A stretch of DNA of 64,000 nucleotides, taken from positions 10,212,428 through 10,276,427 of the forward strand of contig OU452211.1 in NCBI GenBank assembly GCA_911728435.2. The letters run 5' to 3'. The notes beneath the pieces are model-generated. The model was given only the letters and a program-made list of their open reading frames with translations, ran no database searches and was not told the origin of the DNA. How positions within the stretch are numbered: the first letter of the stretch is position 1; each line of letters opens with the position of its first letter. This DNA comes from Apoderus coryli (Eukaryota; Arthropoda; Insecta; Coleoptera; Attelabidae). Of the stretch, positions 50,791 to 62,400 are shown one piece after another. The translations under genes were made by a program, and so were the position numbers.

Positions 50791-51221
50791 CAAATGACAA
50801 CAAGATGTAAGGGACGACATCTAGTGTGAGCAGGCAATATGCCCGGTAAAACAAAATTTACAAGCGATGGCCGGTCAAGAAGTAAGAACTCCATTAAATC
50901 CTATTGCCAACACTAAATACGCCTGAATTCCCTAGTGGGAGGCTTTATTTACGAAATGTTTGTTACACAATCTAACAAGACTTTAAGTAAGTTTGAAATG
51001 TGTTTCACACTATGGCGCTTTCACTTTGAGCATATTATTACATTATGTAACAAGCATTCGTAAATAAAGTCTTTCGTCAGGAATTTCGGGCGCATCTAGT
51101 GTTGGAAATAGGATTTATTGGAGGTGTTTACTTTTTGTCCGTCCAACGTTTGTAAACTTTTTTCACCAAGCACATTGCCATCTCACACTAGTTGTCGCCA
51201 CATACATTTTGTTGTCATTTA
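50791..51221. repeat. 431-bp palindromic MITE in 3' flank of large element
   Basis: AAATGACAACAAGATGTAAG near 50792 is mirrored by the complement of ACATTTTGTTGTCATTT ending near 51220. The arms stay paired through GACATCTAGTGTGAG, TATTGCCAACACTA-type and CTTTATTTACGAA-type blocks. It shares the CATCTAGTG core with the repeats at 111-272 and 22357-22490. It sits between array A and the inverted gene copy. Confidence 0.7.
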
Positions 51222-51347
51222 CTATATTTATTTTTTCACCATGCAAAATAGTTTGCTACAAGGAACACCAAATGAAAGCAAAAGATTTTGAAGGCCAATA
51301 ATTATGTGTTTAATAGTAATTATTATTTAATCGAATGTATTTTTATC

Positions 51348-54115
51348 TGGTTTACGCAACCGTCCAGCAAGAACCAACGAGGAGGTGTAGAGCGCTCTTG
51401 CCTGAAGGGGTAGATATTAAGACATTTTTCGGTAATAAGATAATAATTTTAATTAAAAATCTTTAAAAAAATAGTACAACTAGAACATACCTTGGCTAAC
51501 TAAGCGTTACTTGAGTGTTACTACTTATACCGAAAAGTGACCTATTTAAAAGGAATAGGAAGGATTCTTTGGAATGGAATTTGGTTTAGAACCGGTTAGT
51601 AAGAAAACAAAAATATTATTTTAAATATAAAAATTAAAAATAATAAGAATAAAAATTATAAAACGTAACGTAATAAAAAAATCGCATAACGTTTCTTCAT
51701 GGACGTTCGACCTGTCAAATAAACTAAACTGATGTCACATCGATCAATCACATCATCGAAAACTAACAAAACGTATATTCTAAAAACAACATAATAAGTA
51801 CAAATAATATAACAAACAAAATAAAATCCATGTCTCTATGAGTCAACAAAAATAAACTTAAAAACAATCGGTTAATCGATGATCCAAACAGCTGTACTAT
51901 CGAAGGTCAAAAACAAAACCAAATTAAAAATATATTCTAAAAATTTATAACAATAAATACGTGTTTCATGTCTTTGGCAAAAAATGTAATTTCACTGGTC
52001 ATTTTTAGTTAATACTAGCGTTTCGAGAATTATTCACTCATTATTTATTTAATTGAAAATAGCTTTATTGGTGGACAGAAAGAACACAAAATTGTTGTTA
52101 GTATTTTCGGCACAAAGAACACATGTTGCATTCAATAAAATTTGAATTATCATTCAGGGATTTATTGCATAAAGAATGAATATTTCTATGGCAAAATTGA
52201 CATTCTAAGGAAGTTGATTTATCAACAACATTACGTCCACATAATAAACATTTGTCGCCCATGTCCGACGATCTCCCTAAGATAATCCGTTTTATGGTAT
52301 CTCTATAAGAATCAATACCACACGATTCATCAAGAGGCTTACCTTCTAAAATGTTATTAAAAAAATAAATGATATATGGACCGCAATTATATTGATCTGT
52401 TTGAATAAGATGATTGAGGGAAAGAATTGAAAAATCGGTATAATCGATCGGTTTGTCCAAAATTGCCTGATATTGATTCCAAAAATGTTTGAATTTTTTG
52501 TAATATATGTCCGCCATTTTACGAGTTGAACCCATGGGATCTAAATATATAAAAGTTTTTAAACGAAAATCTATTAATATTAGACAGAAATGATTGCCAC
52601 CGACGACTATAGGCATTGCAAGAGGCTTATCAAAAAATTTCACTTTTTTTAAAAAATCAGTTGAAAACGAACTAAAGTTTTTAAATATTTCGGTACCGAT
52701 TATGTCCTCAACAATAGTGTATTTCTGATATTTATCCAAAGCTATCATTGCTAATGTAACAGTAGTACCAGTTAGCCACGATTTGCCAGTTAAGGAATTA
52801 AAATCTGAAAATAAAAGTTCCTTTATTGTGATATCAGTGTCATCAAAAGTGGCAACAACATATTCGCGATCTACTTTTTGATAAAAATTAATATTATTTA
52901 CTAAACCATTGGGAAGTAAAATTATCTCATTTAGGGTTGTCCATTTTCTCGCAGCAAATAGGGGAATTTCATGGGATGGTAGTAATAAAGCTGGCATGTA
53001 ATAAAAATAATAAAAAAATTTTAATCGGGGAAACATTATATTCCAAAATTTAGTGTCCCTACGAATTCTTTCGATTTTTAGATCCACCGTAGTGTAGATA
53101 ACAAAATCACACCAAGGGCGGTTGGTTATTTCTAAAAGTCCTTGAATTTGACAATAGTACTCATGCGTAGTTTTCAAGTTGCCAGAAGAATCCAAGTAAG
53201 CAAGGATATTTCTATCAATTTTGGAGTTTCGAATGCTATAAGGGCACTTTACCTCAATCAATCCATCATCATCAATAAAACCGTCGGGAGATCCTGCGAT
53301 ATAATTATGTTGTTTATGAATAACAAGTCCAGCTTTTTTGAAATGACATTTGGTTTGAGAAACATATAATTTGATGGCATTATTTTCATTAGTAACTCCA
53401 TAATTTACTGAAGGAATGTTACATAAATTGCGATTCTGCAATATTTGTTTGGCTAAATTGATCTTGCGCTTCTCACTAGAAGCTGTAAAAACTTTGCCAA
53501 AATTTGAAGCAGTTAGGCGAACTTGTCGTTCTCTAACCCAGATAGTAGAGCTTTTCTGTCGTACCGTCTCTTCTTGAATCAAATTCATCGCTCGAGGGGA
53601 CAGTGTCAAGGTTTGCAAGTGTTGCAAACACTTTTCGCGAATAGTTGTTTCAGCCTGACAGTGTATATTGATGATATCGACAGTTGGGTTGCTTAAGCAA
53701 AGACGACAAACAAATGCTCCAGAATAAGACTTTTCTAGCGTAGAAGAGTCACATTGCTGATGAATCCATCCATTACACGTATCGCATTGGACCCAGTCGG
53801 CAGTTGCATCTAGTCTTCCGCGTAAACAATATAAGCATTTGTCAAAAACTGTGTCATTTTGACCAACGTCTTGAAATGATTTAAGATAATTGCCAGAAAA
53901 ATGTGTGGTAATTGATGTTTTTGGTCTTTTGCACCAACTCTCTTGAGATGTGTATTCATCTGAACTCAAATCTTTACTGAAAAGCCTTTTTCTCGCAAGT
54001 CCTTTTTTCGGTATGTTTAATTGAATTTCTTTGTAAACAGAGAGTACATTTATTCTACTTTTTCTAATAAATCGTGAAGCCTTTAGGTTTTTTTGACCCT
54101 CTAACAAAATATTTT
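51348..54115 (-). repeat. 2,768-bp inverted duplicate, left arm
   Basis: Reverse complement of 61233-64000. The encoded 671 residues are the same in both copies. The 3' noncoding parts I compared, including the polyadenylation signal and the window's last bases, also match, with no net indel over the full length. The inner end is sharp: AAAATATTTTG is shared, then the left arm passes into satellite sequence and the right arm into the DDE coding region. The outer end is cut by the window edge, so the true arm may be longer. Confidence 0.95.
52064..52069 (-). promoter_or_regulatory. Polyadenylation signal, inverted copy
   Basis: Minus-strand AATAAA about 30 bp after the stop codon of the inverted gene copy; same context as 63279-63284. 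Confidence 0.6.
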
Positions 54116-54158
54116 CTGATTTTTTTATTCCGCGACAGGTTTTAACTGCTGAACTCAT
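52098..54158 (-). CDS. Satellite-fused truncated transposon protein: PHD, YqaJ nuclease, Ulp1 protease, PHD
   Basis: 686 codons, intact. Residues 1-15 (MSSAVKTCRGIKKSE) are translated from antisense satellite monomer, which provides the ATG. From residue 16 the protein equals residues 586-1256 of the plus-strand gene. It therefore lacks all three DDE acidic residues. It keeps the first PHD finger (C108, C111, C125, C128, H133, C136, C151, C154), the YqaJ-like nuclease (SPDG at 290-293, E302, K304) and the Ulp1-like protease (H523, D540, Q586, C592). It also keeps the C-terminal zinc cluster. Whether it is expressed is unknown; array monomers would have to act as promoter and leader. An assembly or rearrangement product is the alternative. 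Confidence 0.75.
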   Translation of the reverse strand: MSSAVKTCRGIKKSENILLEGQKNLKASRFIRKSRINVLSVYKEIQLNIPKKGLARKRLFSKDLSSDEYTSQESWCKRPKTSITTHFSGNYLKSFQDVGQNDTVFDKCLYCLRGRLDATADWVQCDTCNGWIHQQCDSSTLEKSYSGAFVCRLCLSNPTVDIINIHCQAETTIREKCLQHLQTLTLSPRAMNLIQEETVRQKSSTIWVRERQVRLTASNFGKVFTASSEKRKINLAKQILQNRNLCNIPSVNYGVTNENNAIKLYVSQTKCHFKKAGLVIHKQHNYIAGSPDGFIDDDGLIEVKCPYSIRNSKIDRNILAYLDSSGNLKTTHEYYCQIQGLLEITNRPWCDFVIYTTVDLKIERIRRDTKFWNIMFPRLKFFYYFYYMPALLLPSHEIPLFAARKWTTLNEIILLPNGLVNNINFYQKVDREYVVATFDDTDITIKELLFSDFNSLTGKSWLTGTTVTLAMIALDKYQKYTIVEDIIGTEIFKNFSSFSTDFLKKVKFFDKPLAMPIVVGGNHFCLILIDFRLKTFIYLDPMGSTRKMADIYYKKFKHFWNQYQAILDKPIDYTDFSILSLNHLIQTDQYNCGPYIIYFFNNILEGKPLDESCGIDSYRDTIKRIILGRSSDMGDKCLLCGRNVVDKSTSLECQFCHRNIHSLCNKSLNDNSNFIECNMCSLCRKY

Positions 54159-57100
54159 AGCTCAAAACTGGCAAGGTGTGCCACTTTGAAATTTATAGCA
54201 TAGATAGTCCTCAAAATGTCCTTTGAACTCATATATGTGAGAATGACTTACACCCCGTCAGAGCCGGACTATCTGATTTTTTTATTCCGCGACAGGTTTT
54301 AACTGCTGAACTCATAGCTCAAAACTGGCAAGGTGTGCCACTTTCAAATTTATAGCATAGATAGTCCTCAAAACGTCCTTTGAACTCATATATGTGAGAA
54401 TGACTTACACCCCGTCAGAGCCGTACTATATGATTTTTTTATTCCGGGATAATATTTTAACTGCTGACCCCATATCTCAAAACTGGCAAGGCGTGCCACC
54501 TTGGAATTTATAGCATAGAGAGTCCTCAACATACCCTTTGAACTCATAAATGTCAGAATGACTTACACCCCGTCAGAGCCGGACTATCTGATTTTTTTAT
54601 TCCGCGACAGGTTTTAACTGCTGAACTCATAGCTCAAAACTGGCAAGGTGTGCCACTTTGAAATTTATAGCATAGATAGTCCTCAAAATGTCCTTTGAAC
54701 TCATATATGTGAGAATGACTTACACCCCGTCAGAGCCGGACTATCTGATTTTTTTATTCCGCGACAGGTTTTAACTGCTGAACTCATAGCTCAAAACTGG
54801 CAGGGTGTGCCACTTTGAAATTTATAGCATAGATAGTCCTCAAAATGTCCTTTAAACTCATATATGTGAGAATGACTTACACCCCGTCAGAGCCGTACTA
54901 TATGATTTTTTTATTCCGGGATAATATTTTAACTGCTGACCCCATATCTCAAAACTAGCAAGGCATGCCACCTTGGAATTTAAAGCATAGAGAGTCCTCA
55001 ACATACCCTTTGAACTCATAAATGTCAGAATGACTTACACCCCGTCAGAGCCGGACTATCTGATTTTTTTATTCCGCGACAGGTTTTAACTGCTGAACTC
55101 ATAGCTCAAAACTGGCAAGGTGTGCCACTTTGAAATTTATAGCATAGATAGTCCTCAAAATGTCCTTTGAACTCATATATGTGAGAATGACTTACACCCC
55201 GTCAGAGCCGTAGTATATGATTTTTTTATTCCGGGATAATATTTTAACTGCTGACCCCATATCTCAAAACTAGCAAGGCATGCCACCTTGGAATTTAAAG
55301 CATAGAGAGTCCTCAACATACCCTTTGAACTCATAAATGTCAGAATGACTTACACCCCGTCAGAGCCGGACTATCTGATTTTTTTATTCCGCGACAGGTT
55401 TTAACTGCTGAACTCATAGCTCAAAACTGGCAAGGTGTGCCACTTTGAAATTTATAGCATAGATAGTCCTCAAAATGTCCTTTGAACTCATATATGTGAG
55501 AATGACTTACACCCCGTCAGAGCCGTACTATATGATTTTTTTATTCCGGGATAATATTTTAACTGCTGACCCCATATCTCAAAACTAGCAAGGCATGCCA
55601 CCTTGGAATTTAAAGCATAGAGAGTCCTCAACATACCCTTTGAACTCATAAATGTCAGAATGACTTACACCCCGTCAGAGCCGGACTATCTGATTTTTTT
55701 ATTCCGCGACAGGTTTTAACTGCTGAACTCATAGCTCAAAACTGGCAAGGTGTGCCACTTTGAAATTTATAGCATAGATAGTCCTCAAAATGTCCTTTGA
55801 ACTCATATATGTGAGAATGACTTACACCCCGTCAGAGCCGGACTATCTGATTTTTTTATTCCGCGACAGGTTTTAACTGCTGAACTCATAGCTCAAAACT
55901 GGCAAGGTGTGCCACTTTCAAATTTATAGCATAGATAGTCCTCAAAACGTCCTTTGAACTCATATATGTGAGAATGACTTACACCCCGTCAGAGCCGTAC
56001 TATATGATTTTTTTATTCCGGGATAATATTTTAACTGCTGACCCCATATCTCAAAACTGGCAAGGCGTGCCACCTTGGAATTTATAGCATAGAGAGTCCT
56101 CAACATACCCTTTGAACTCATAAATGTCAGAATGACTTACACCCCGTCAGAGCCGGACTATCTGATTTTTTTATTCCGCGACAGGTTTTAACTGCTGAAC
56201 TCATAGCTCAAAACTGGCAAGGTGTGCCACTTTGAAATTTATAGCATAGATAGTCCTCAAAATGTCCTTTGAACTCATATATGTGAGAATGACTTACACC
56301 CCGTCAGAGCCGGACTATCTGATTTTTTTATTCCGCGACAGGTTTTAACTGCTGAACTCATAGCTCAAAACTGGCAGGGTGTGCCACTTTGAAATTTATA
56401 GCATAGATAGTCCTCAAAATGTCCTTTAAACTCATATATGTGAGAATGACTTACACCCCGTCAGAGCCGTACTATATGATTTTTTTATTCCGGGAAAATA
56501 TTTTAACTGCTGACCCCATATCTCAAAACTGGCAAGGCGTGCCACCTTGGAATTTATAGCATAGAGAGTCCTCAACATACCCTTTGAACTCATAAATGTC
56601 AGAATGACTTACACGCCGTCAGAGCCGGACTATCTGATTTTTTTATTCCGCGACAGGTTTTAACTGCTGAACTCATAGCTCAAAACTGGCAAGGTGTGCC
56701 ACTTTGAAATTTATAGCATAGATAGTCCTCAAAATGTCCTTTGAACTCATATATGTGAGAATGACTTACACCCCGTCAGAGCCGTACTATATGATTTTTT
56801 TATTCCGGGATAATATTTTAACTGCTGACCCCATATCTCAAAACTAGCAAGGCATGCCACCTTGGAATTTAAAGCATAGAGAGTCCTCAACATACCCTTT
56901 GAACTCATAAATGTCAGAATGACTTACACCCCGTCAGAGCCGGACTATCTGATTTTTTTATTCCGCGACAGGTTTTAACTGCTGAACTCATAGCTCAAAA
57001 CTGGCAAGGTGTGCCACTTTGAAATTTATAGCATAGATAGTCCTCAAAATGTCCTTTGAACTCATATATGTGAGAATGACTTACACCCCGTCAGAGCCGT

Positions 57101-57405
57101 ACTATATGATTTTTTTATTCCGGGATAATATTTTAACTGCTGACCCCATATCTCAAAACTAGCAAGGCATGCCACCTTGGAATTTAAAGCATAGAGAGTC
57201 CTCAACATACCCTTTGAACTCATAAATGTCAGAATGACTTACACCCCGTCAGAGCCGGACTATCTGATTTTTTATTCCGCGACAGGTTTTAACTGCTGAA
57301 CTCATAGCTCAAAACTGGCAAGGCGTGCCACTTTGAAATTTATAGCATAGATAGTCCTCAACATGCCCTTTGAACTCATATATGTCAGAATGACTTTCAC
57401 TCCTG
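54116..57405. repeat. Satellite-like tandem array B (157-158-bp monomer, about 21 units)
   Basis: Same monomer and same orientation as array A. Anchors lie at 54259, 54416, 54573, 54731, 54888, 55046 and so on to 57250. The left edge is abrupt: it starts mid-monomer at the junction with the inverted gene copy. The right edge fades out after ACTTTCACTCCTGACC near 57400, as a natural edge would. Rare variants repeat at a distance of 1,574 bp: CTTTCAAATT at 54341 and 55915, CTGGCAGGGTG near 54797 and 56371, and TTTAAACTC near 54852 and 56426. A ten-monomer block was therefore duplicated. The array is upstream of and co-oriented with the plus-strand gene. Confidence 0.95.
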
Positions 57406-58906
57406 ACCTGCTATATTTAAATTTATAACGAATATAAATGCGTATAATATATGGCTATATAATATAACGTAATACAATAATATGTTACAATGATTTACAC
57501 AATATTCAATAATTTATAACATAAAATTATTTACAGATTTTTTTTGTTTTTGCTACCCCCTTGGTGTTGAAACTAATCTATTAGTTGTGGTCCGTCCGTC
57601 CCATTAAAACCATTTTAAAATTAAATATCATATGCTTTATTATGTAGGGTATGTCAGAACCACAGAATAAAAATATTCAGATGCGTATAACGCCGATTAT
57701 GTATTGATGTAAATATAATATATATAATATATATTTTACTTACCTATTAAGTGTACCAACAAATAAATTTATATTATGTAAAAGACATATAACTATGTGA
57801 CTTTGCTTTTTATTTAAGAATATTATTATATTATATTGAAATAAGTTCTGAAATAGTAAACTTGTCTATTCATTAATGGATATTACGACGAAAAATGTCT
57901 TGGCCCCTAAATGCAATTAATACAATTTATCGATTAGCAAATAGAAACCTTGGCAGATCTTGGTGCGATTATGATTTAGATTGGATTTTGACGACTATAA
58001 CACAGCTATGTGTATGTTAGCTGTGACTATAACAATAAACTATAGTAGCAATTATGCTCTCATTTGAAATATCAGAAAATATCAGATGATTACCATCACC
58101 TCATCCTATTGCGAGTTCCTTTTGCCAAAGTTACTTGTAGAACGAAATTATACTGCAAGCAATTGGGAGGTGATTTTGTCCAAAGTTTTGTTAAAACTTT
58201 GATATTGTCACATTGATTCAATTTAGTTGACTTCTGAAAAAAATCCCAATTTTATAGTCATTTTCAGAGAGGTGATAAATATAATAATATACGCCACAAA
58301 ATTATTTTTCAATTATATAGGTATACATATAGGAAAAAATAATACTTACGATAAATATGAGCTAATATGTCCAAAATAATACGAATAAATATATTTAAAA
58401 ATAGGTTTTATTTAAAACCCTGTAAAATAATATCACCCTCATATTAGATACCATACCTAATTTATCTCGATCTTTTTGAGCGTGTTTGTTTTGGCGCGTA
58501 TTTTTTATTTTTCGTCAACTTTTTATTCTAATGCTGGAGGTACATTGTAAAATGCGGCCCGCGGCATAAGGTAAACAAATAATGCATAATATGCATCAAA
58601 GTGATCAGAGCAGGTATTTTATTGTTTTTTGTAAAGGTAAGATATTTTTGATTTATTTTCGAATATTTATTGCGTTTGCATTTAATTAAAGCTGGCATTT
58701 TTAGTATACCTAGCGTATTATTCACTATGGTATAGCGAATAATAGTTTACAAAGCCCGCGAAAATATATATTTACACTGATAAATCACTTAAATTATTAT
58801 TGGTAGGTACCTATGCCTATTAGCGGTACGTAAGAAAAAAATTAATTTTTAGTGTTATTCAAAACAAGACATAATAGCTAATTTGGTTATCATAAAATAG
58901 TAAACA
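57406..58906 (+). promoter_or_regulatory. 5' region of large element gene
   Basis: About 1.5 kb of AT-rich DNA between array B and the first ATG. No open frame of note. It presumably holds promoter and leader, but no specific promoter motif can be supported. A short hairpin CACAGCT/AGCTGTG lies near 58000-58022. Confidence 0.4.
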
Positions 58907-59428
58907 ATGGTTGAAACTACTACACAAAGCTATTTAGACAAAATTATAAATGTAATATTAAAAGTATGTCCGGAAATCACGATTGATAGGTTGTCTTTAT
59001 TAAAAAATAACGATCCTATATTGCACGAAATAGCGAATCATTTAAGTACTACTAAGAAAAAAGTATTTCCAAGTCAAATTTCTTTGTATATTAAGAGAAA
59101 CAATGATAAATTTAAGCAGGTACTTGCAAATAATATTGAAAACTGTGAAAAACAAACTTTAGAAAGTAAAACTTTTAACTATTTGGCCAATTTGAAATTT
59201 TCGGCAGAAGATTTTCTGAAAGTCGGAGGATATAGGAAAGACATTAATTTTTTTTTTGGAAACTTATGTAAAATACTTAGTAAAAAAAACTCTGTTATAA
59301 ATAGAAAGTTAATTCATAAAATATGTAAACAATATTTTAATAGAAACGATTCTTTGCCAATTATATTCTGCTCAACTCCAAATGTAGAGGATATAACAAT
59401 AAATCACGAAGATTGGCAACCCATTTAA
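58907..59428 (+). CDS. N-terminal segment of large element protein (173 codons, ends at in-frame TAA)
   Basis: Starts at ATG in AACAATGG, the first good start after array B. Encodes MVETTTQSYLDKIINVILKV, a helical Lys/Asn-rich region with VFPSQISLYIKRNNDKFKQV, and ends ITINHEDWQPI then TAA. The same frame resumes after the TAA and continues without interruption to 63250, so this was, or still is, the start of the large protein. No family is recognised; a DNA-binding or oligomerisation role is only a guess. The stop could be a disabling mutation, be removed by splicing, or be read through. I tried the obvious GT/AG pairs around the stop and found no convincing in-frame intron. Confidence 0.6.
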   Translation: MVETTTQSYLDKIINVILKVCPEITIDRLSLLKNNDPILHEIANHLSTTKKKVFPSQISLYIKRNNDKFKQVLANNIENCEKQTLESKTFNYLANLKFSAEDFLKVGGYRKDINFFFGNLCKILSKKNSVINRKLIHKICKQYFNRNDSLPIIFCSTPNVEDITINHEDWQPI

Positions 59429-62400
59429 CCTATTGCAAATCATAGATGCAGCGACAGTTCTCTTGTAGAAAATGATGGTTTGAGCTCAGAACCATCTTCC
59501 ATTATTGTTCCAACGTGTGTTAATCATGAAAGTGAAAACTATGAAGAACCAATTATACCGACTCCTGAAAAAAAACCGATGCCTTACGAATTATTTAGTA
59601 ATGCTAAATGTGATAATGATGAGCTTTTACCCCGCGGATCTCAAAATCTCGATAATCTACCGACTTGTACTTACAAAGACTGTAATCATTTCGAAGGAAC
59701 ATTTAATATTTCGGAAAGGGCATGGCAATTGGTATCAGAAAATTCTAAATTAAATGCTTATTATGCGCCTTCATATTTAAAACAAAAAATTTCTCAATCG
59801 GCCAATAATACTTGCAACATAATATTTAAATATACAAATTACTCGAAACAAAATATTACTATTTTTGCTGTCTGCAAACATAATGCATATAAATGCAAAA
59901 AATTTAAAATTATTATTAATCCAGATTTAGTTGTTATGGTATATAGTTCAGGATTGAACTTTTCGCATCATCAATTTGTGACATCATACTTAAAGGGTAT
60001 TAAACGAGTTTTAAAAATGCAAGATTGTTTAAGTAAAAAACCATCTGTTATAAAAGCCAATGATATTATAAATAGTAACTCCCAATTCATATTAAAAACT
60101 CAAAATCTTGGAGAAATTAAATCTGATTCAACTGTTCGCAAAATTAGATCAGATGCGCTAGCACAATTAGATAGAGATAAGGACGATATATTAGACTTAA
60201 TTAAAATGCAACGCGATCATCCAGAGTACTTGCAAGAAGTATGTATTCCATTTTGCGTCAAAACATATAGTATGGAACAATTACACATTTTAAAAAATCA
60301 ACAAACTCTTATGGACGTTCCTCCAATTATTCATTTTGATGCAACTGGCAGTATTGCAAGAAAAGTAAATTCAATGGATAATCGAGTTTATCTATATTCT
60401 GGAGTTATTAATCATATACAGAACAAGAGGATAGTCCCTATTTTTGAAATGTTGTCATCGAACCATAATTCAAAAACAATTTTCAAAATTTTTAATGAAT
60501 TTAGAACCTTCTGCGAAGAGCATAATAAATGGCCAGCATTTGGTGCTGTTGTTACAGATTTCTCATTTGCAAATATCCACGCAATCACCAAAGCATGTAA
60601 TCGTTTATTGCTTTATGAATATTTAGATTTAACTTTCGAAGTTGCGTTTAATAATAAACATTTGGATTCTAATATAATTACAATACATATGTGTTGCGCC
60701 CACTTTATGAAAATGGTGTCCAAAGATGTTGCGCTGCATTTTAAGGATGAAAAAGAGCTTGAAGGAATTTTAAAAAATTTGTTGGCTATTTGTATTCTTC
60801 AAAAGGATATTACTGTCATATCTAACTGGTTTACTGATTTAACAACACTTTTATTATCTGTGGATGTAAGCAACCAAGTTGTTCTTGCTAAAACACGTTT
60901 ATTTGCTATGCATAATAATATTGAAAATATCAACAGTACTTATAATTCAGATAGTTGTGATATTTCTGTTGCCCCTATCGACGAAAGCGAGACTGCCCTA
61001 TATAAGCGCAGTCCTTTTTATAAATATTTTAAAATGTTGTTTGATAAACATGTACTAGTGTCTAGTAAACGAAAATTAGAAAAAAATGTATTTTATAATC
61101 CAGAATTCTTAAATTTAGTTTTAATTAAATATATGCCATTTTGTCCATTGTGGACAGGGATTTTAATTAGAAAAGAATACAAAATAGATAGATTAAGTAA
61201 CTCTGTTGTGGAAAATTATTTTGGACAGTTAAAAAATATTTTGTTAGAGGGTCAAAAAAACCTAAAGGCTTCACGATTTATTAGAAAAAGTAGAATAAAT
61301 GTACTCTCTGTTTACAAAGAAATTCAATTAAACATACCGAAAAAAGGACTTGCGAGAAAAAGGCTTTTCAGTAAAGATTTGAGTTCAGATGAATACACAT
61401 CTCAAGAGAGTTGGTGCAAAAGACCAAAAACATCAATTACCACACATTTTTCTGGCAATTATCTTAAATCATTTCAAGACGTTGGTCAAAATGACACAGT
61501 TTTTGACAAATGCTTATATTGTTTACGCGGAAGACTAGATGCAACTGCCGACTGGGTCCAATGCGATACGTGTAATGGATGGATTCATCAGCAATGTGAC
61601 TCTTCTACGCTAGAAAAGTCTTATTCTGGAGCATTTGTTTGTCGTCTTTGCTTAAGCAACCCAACTGTCGATATCATCAATATACACTGTCAGGCTGAAA
61701 CAACTATTCGCGAAAAGTGTTTGCAACACTTGCAAACCTTGACACTGTCCCCTCGAGCGATGAATTTGATTCAAGAAGAGACGGTACGACAGAAAAGCTC
61801 TACTATCTGGGTTAGAGAACGACAAGTTCGCCTAACTGCTTCAAATTTTGGCAAAGTTTTTACAGCTTCTAGTGAGAAGCGCAAGATCAATTTAGCCAAA
61901 CAAATATTGCAGAATCGCAATTTATGTAACATTCCTTCAGTAAATTATGGAGTTACTAATGAAAATAATGCCATCAAATTATATGTTTCTCAAACCAAAT
62001 GTCATTTCAAAAAAGCTGGACTTGTTATTCATAAACAACATAATTATATCGCAGGATCTCCCGACGGTTTTATTGATGATGATGGATTGATTGAGGTAAA
62101 GTGCCCTTATAGCATTCGAAACTCCAAAATTGATAGAAATATCCTTGCTTACTTGGATTCTTCTGGCAACTTGAAAACTACGCATGAGTACTATTGTCAA
62201 ATTCAAGGACTTTTAGAAATAACCAACCGCCCTTGGTGTGATTTTGTTATCTACACTACGGTGGATCTAAAAATCGAAAGAATTCGTAGGGACACTAAAT
62301 TTTGGAATATAATGTTTCCCCGATTAAAATTTTTTTATTATTTTTATTACATGCCAGCTTTATTACTACCATCCCATGAAATTCCCCTATTTGCTGCGAG

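Noticed and set aside
53142..53369. 75-codon plus-strand frame, with a mirror on the minus strand at 61979-62206
   Set aside because: Antisense shadow of the YqaJ region of the large gene. Its duplication merely reflects the inverted repeat.
48091..57405. CRISPR-like array
   Set aside because: Monomers are about 157 bp and repeat throughout, with no unique spacers. The genome is eukaryotic; this is satellite-type DNA.
59325..59468. Possible 144-nt intron removing the TAA at 59426
   Set aside because: GT and AG keep the frame length, but joining the exons itself creates a TAA at the junction.
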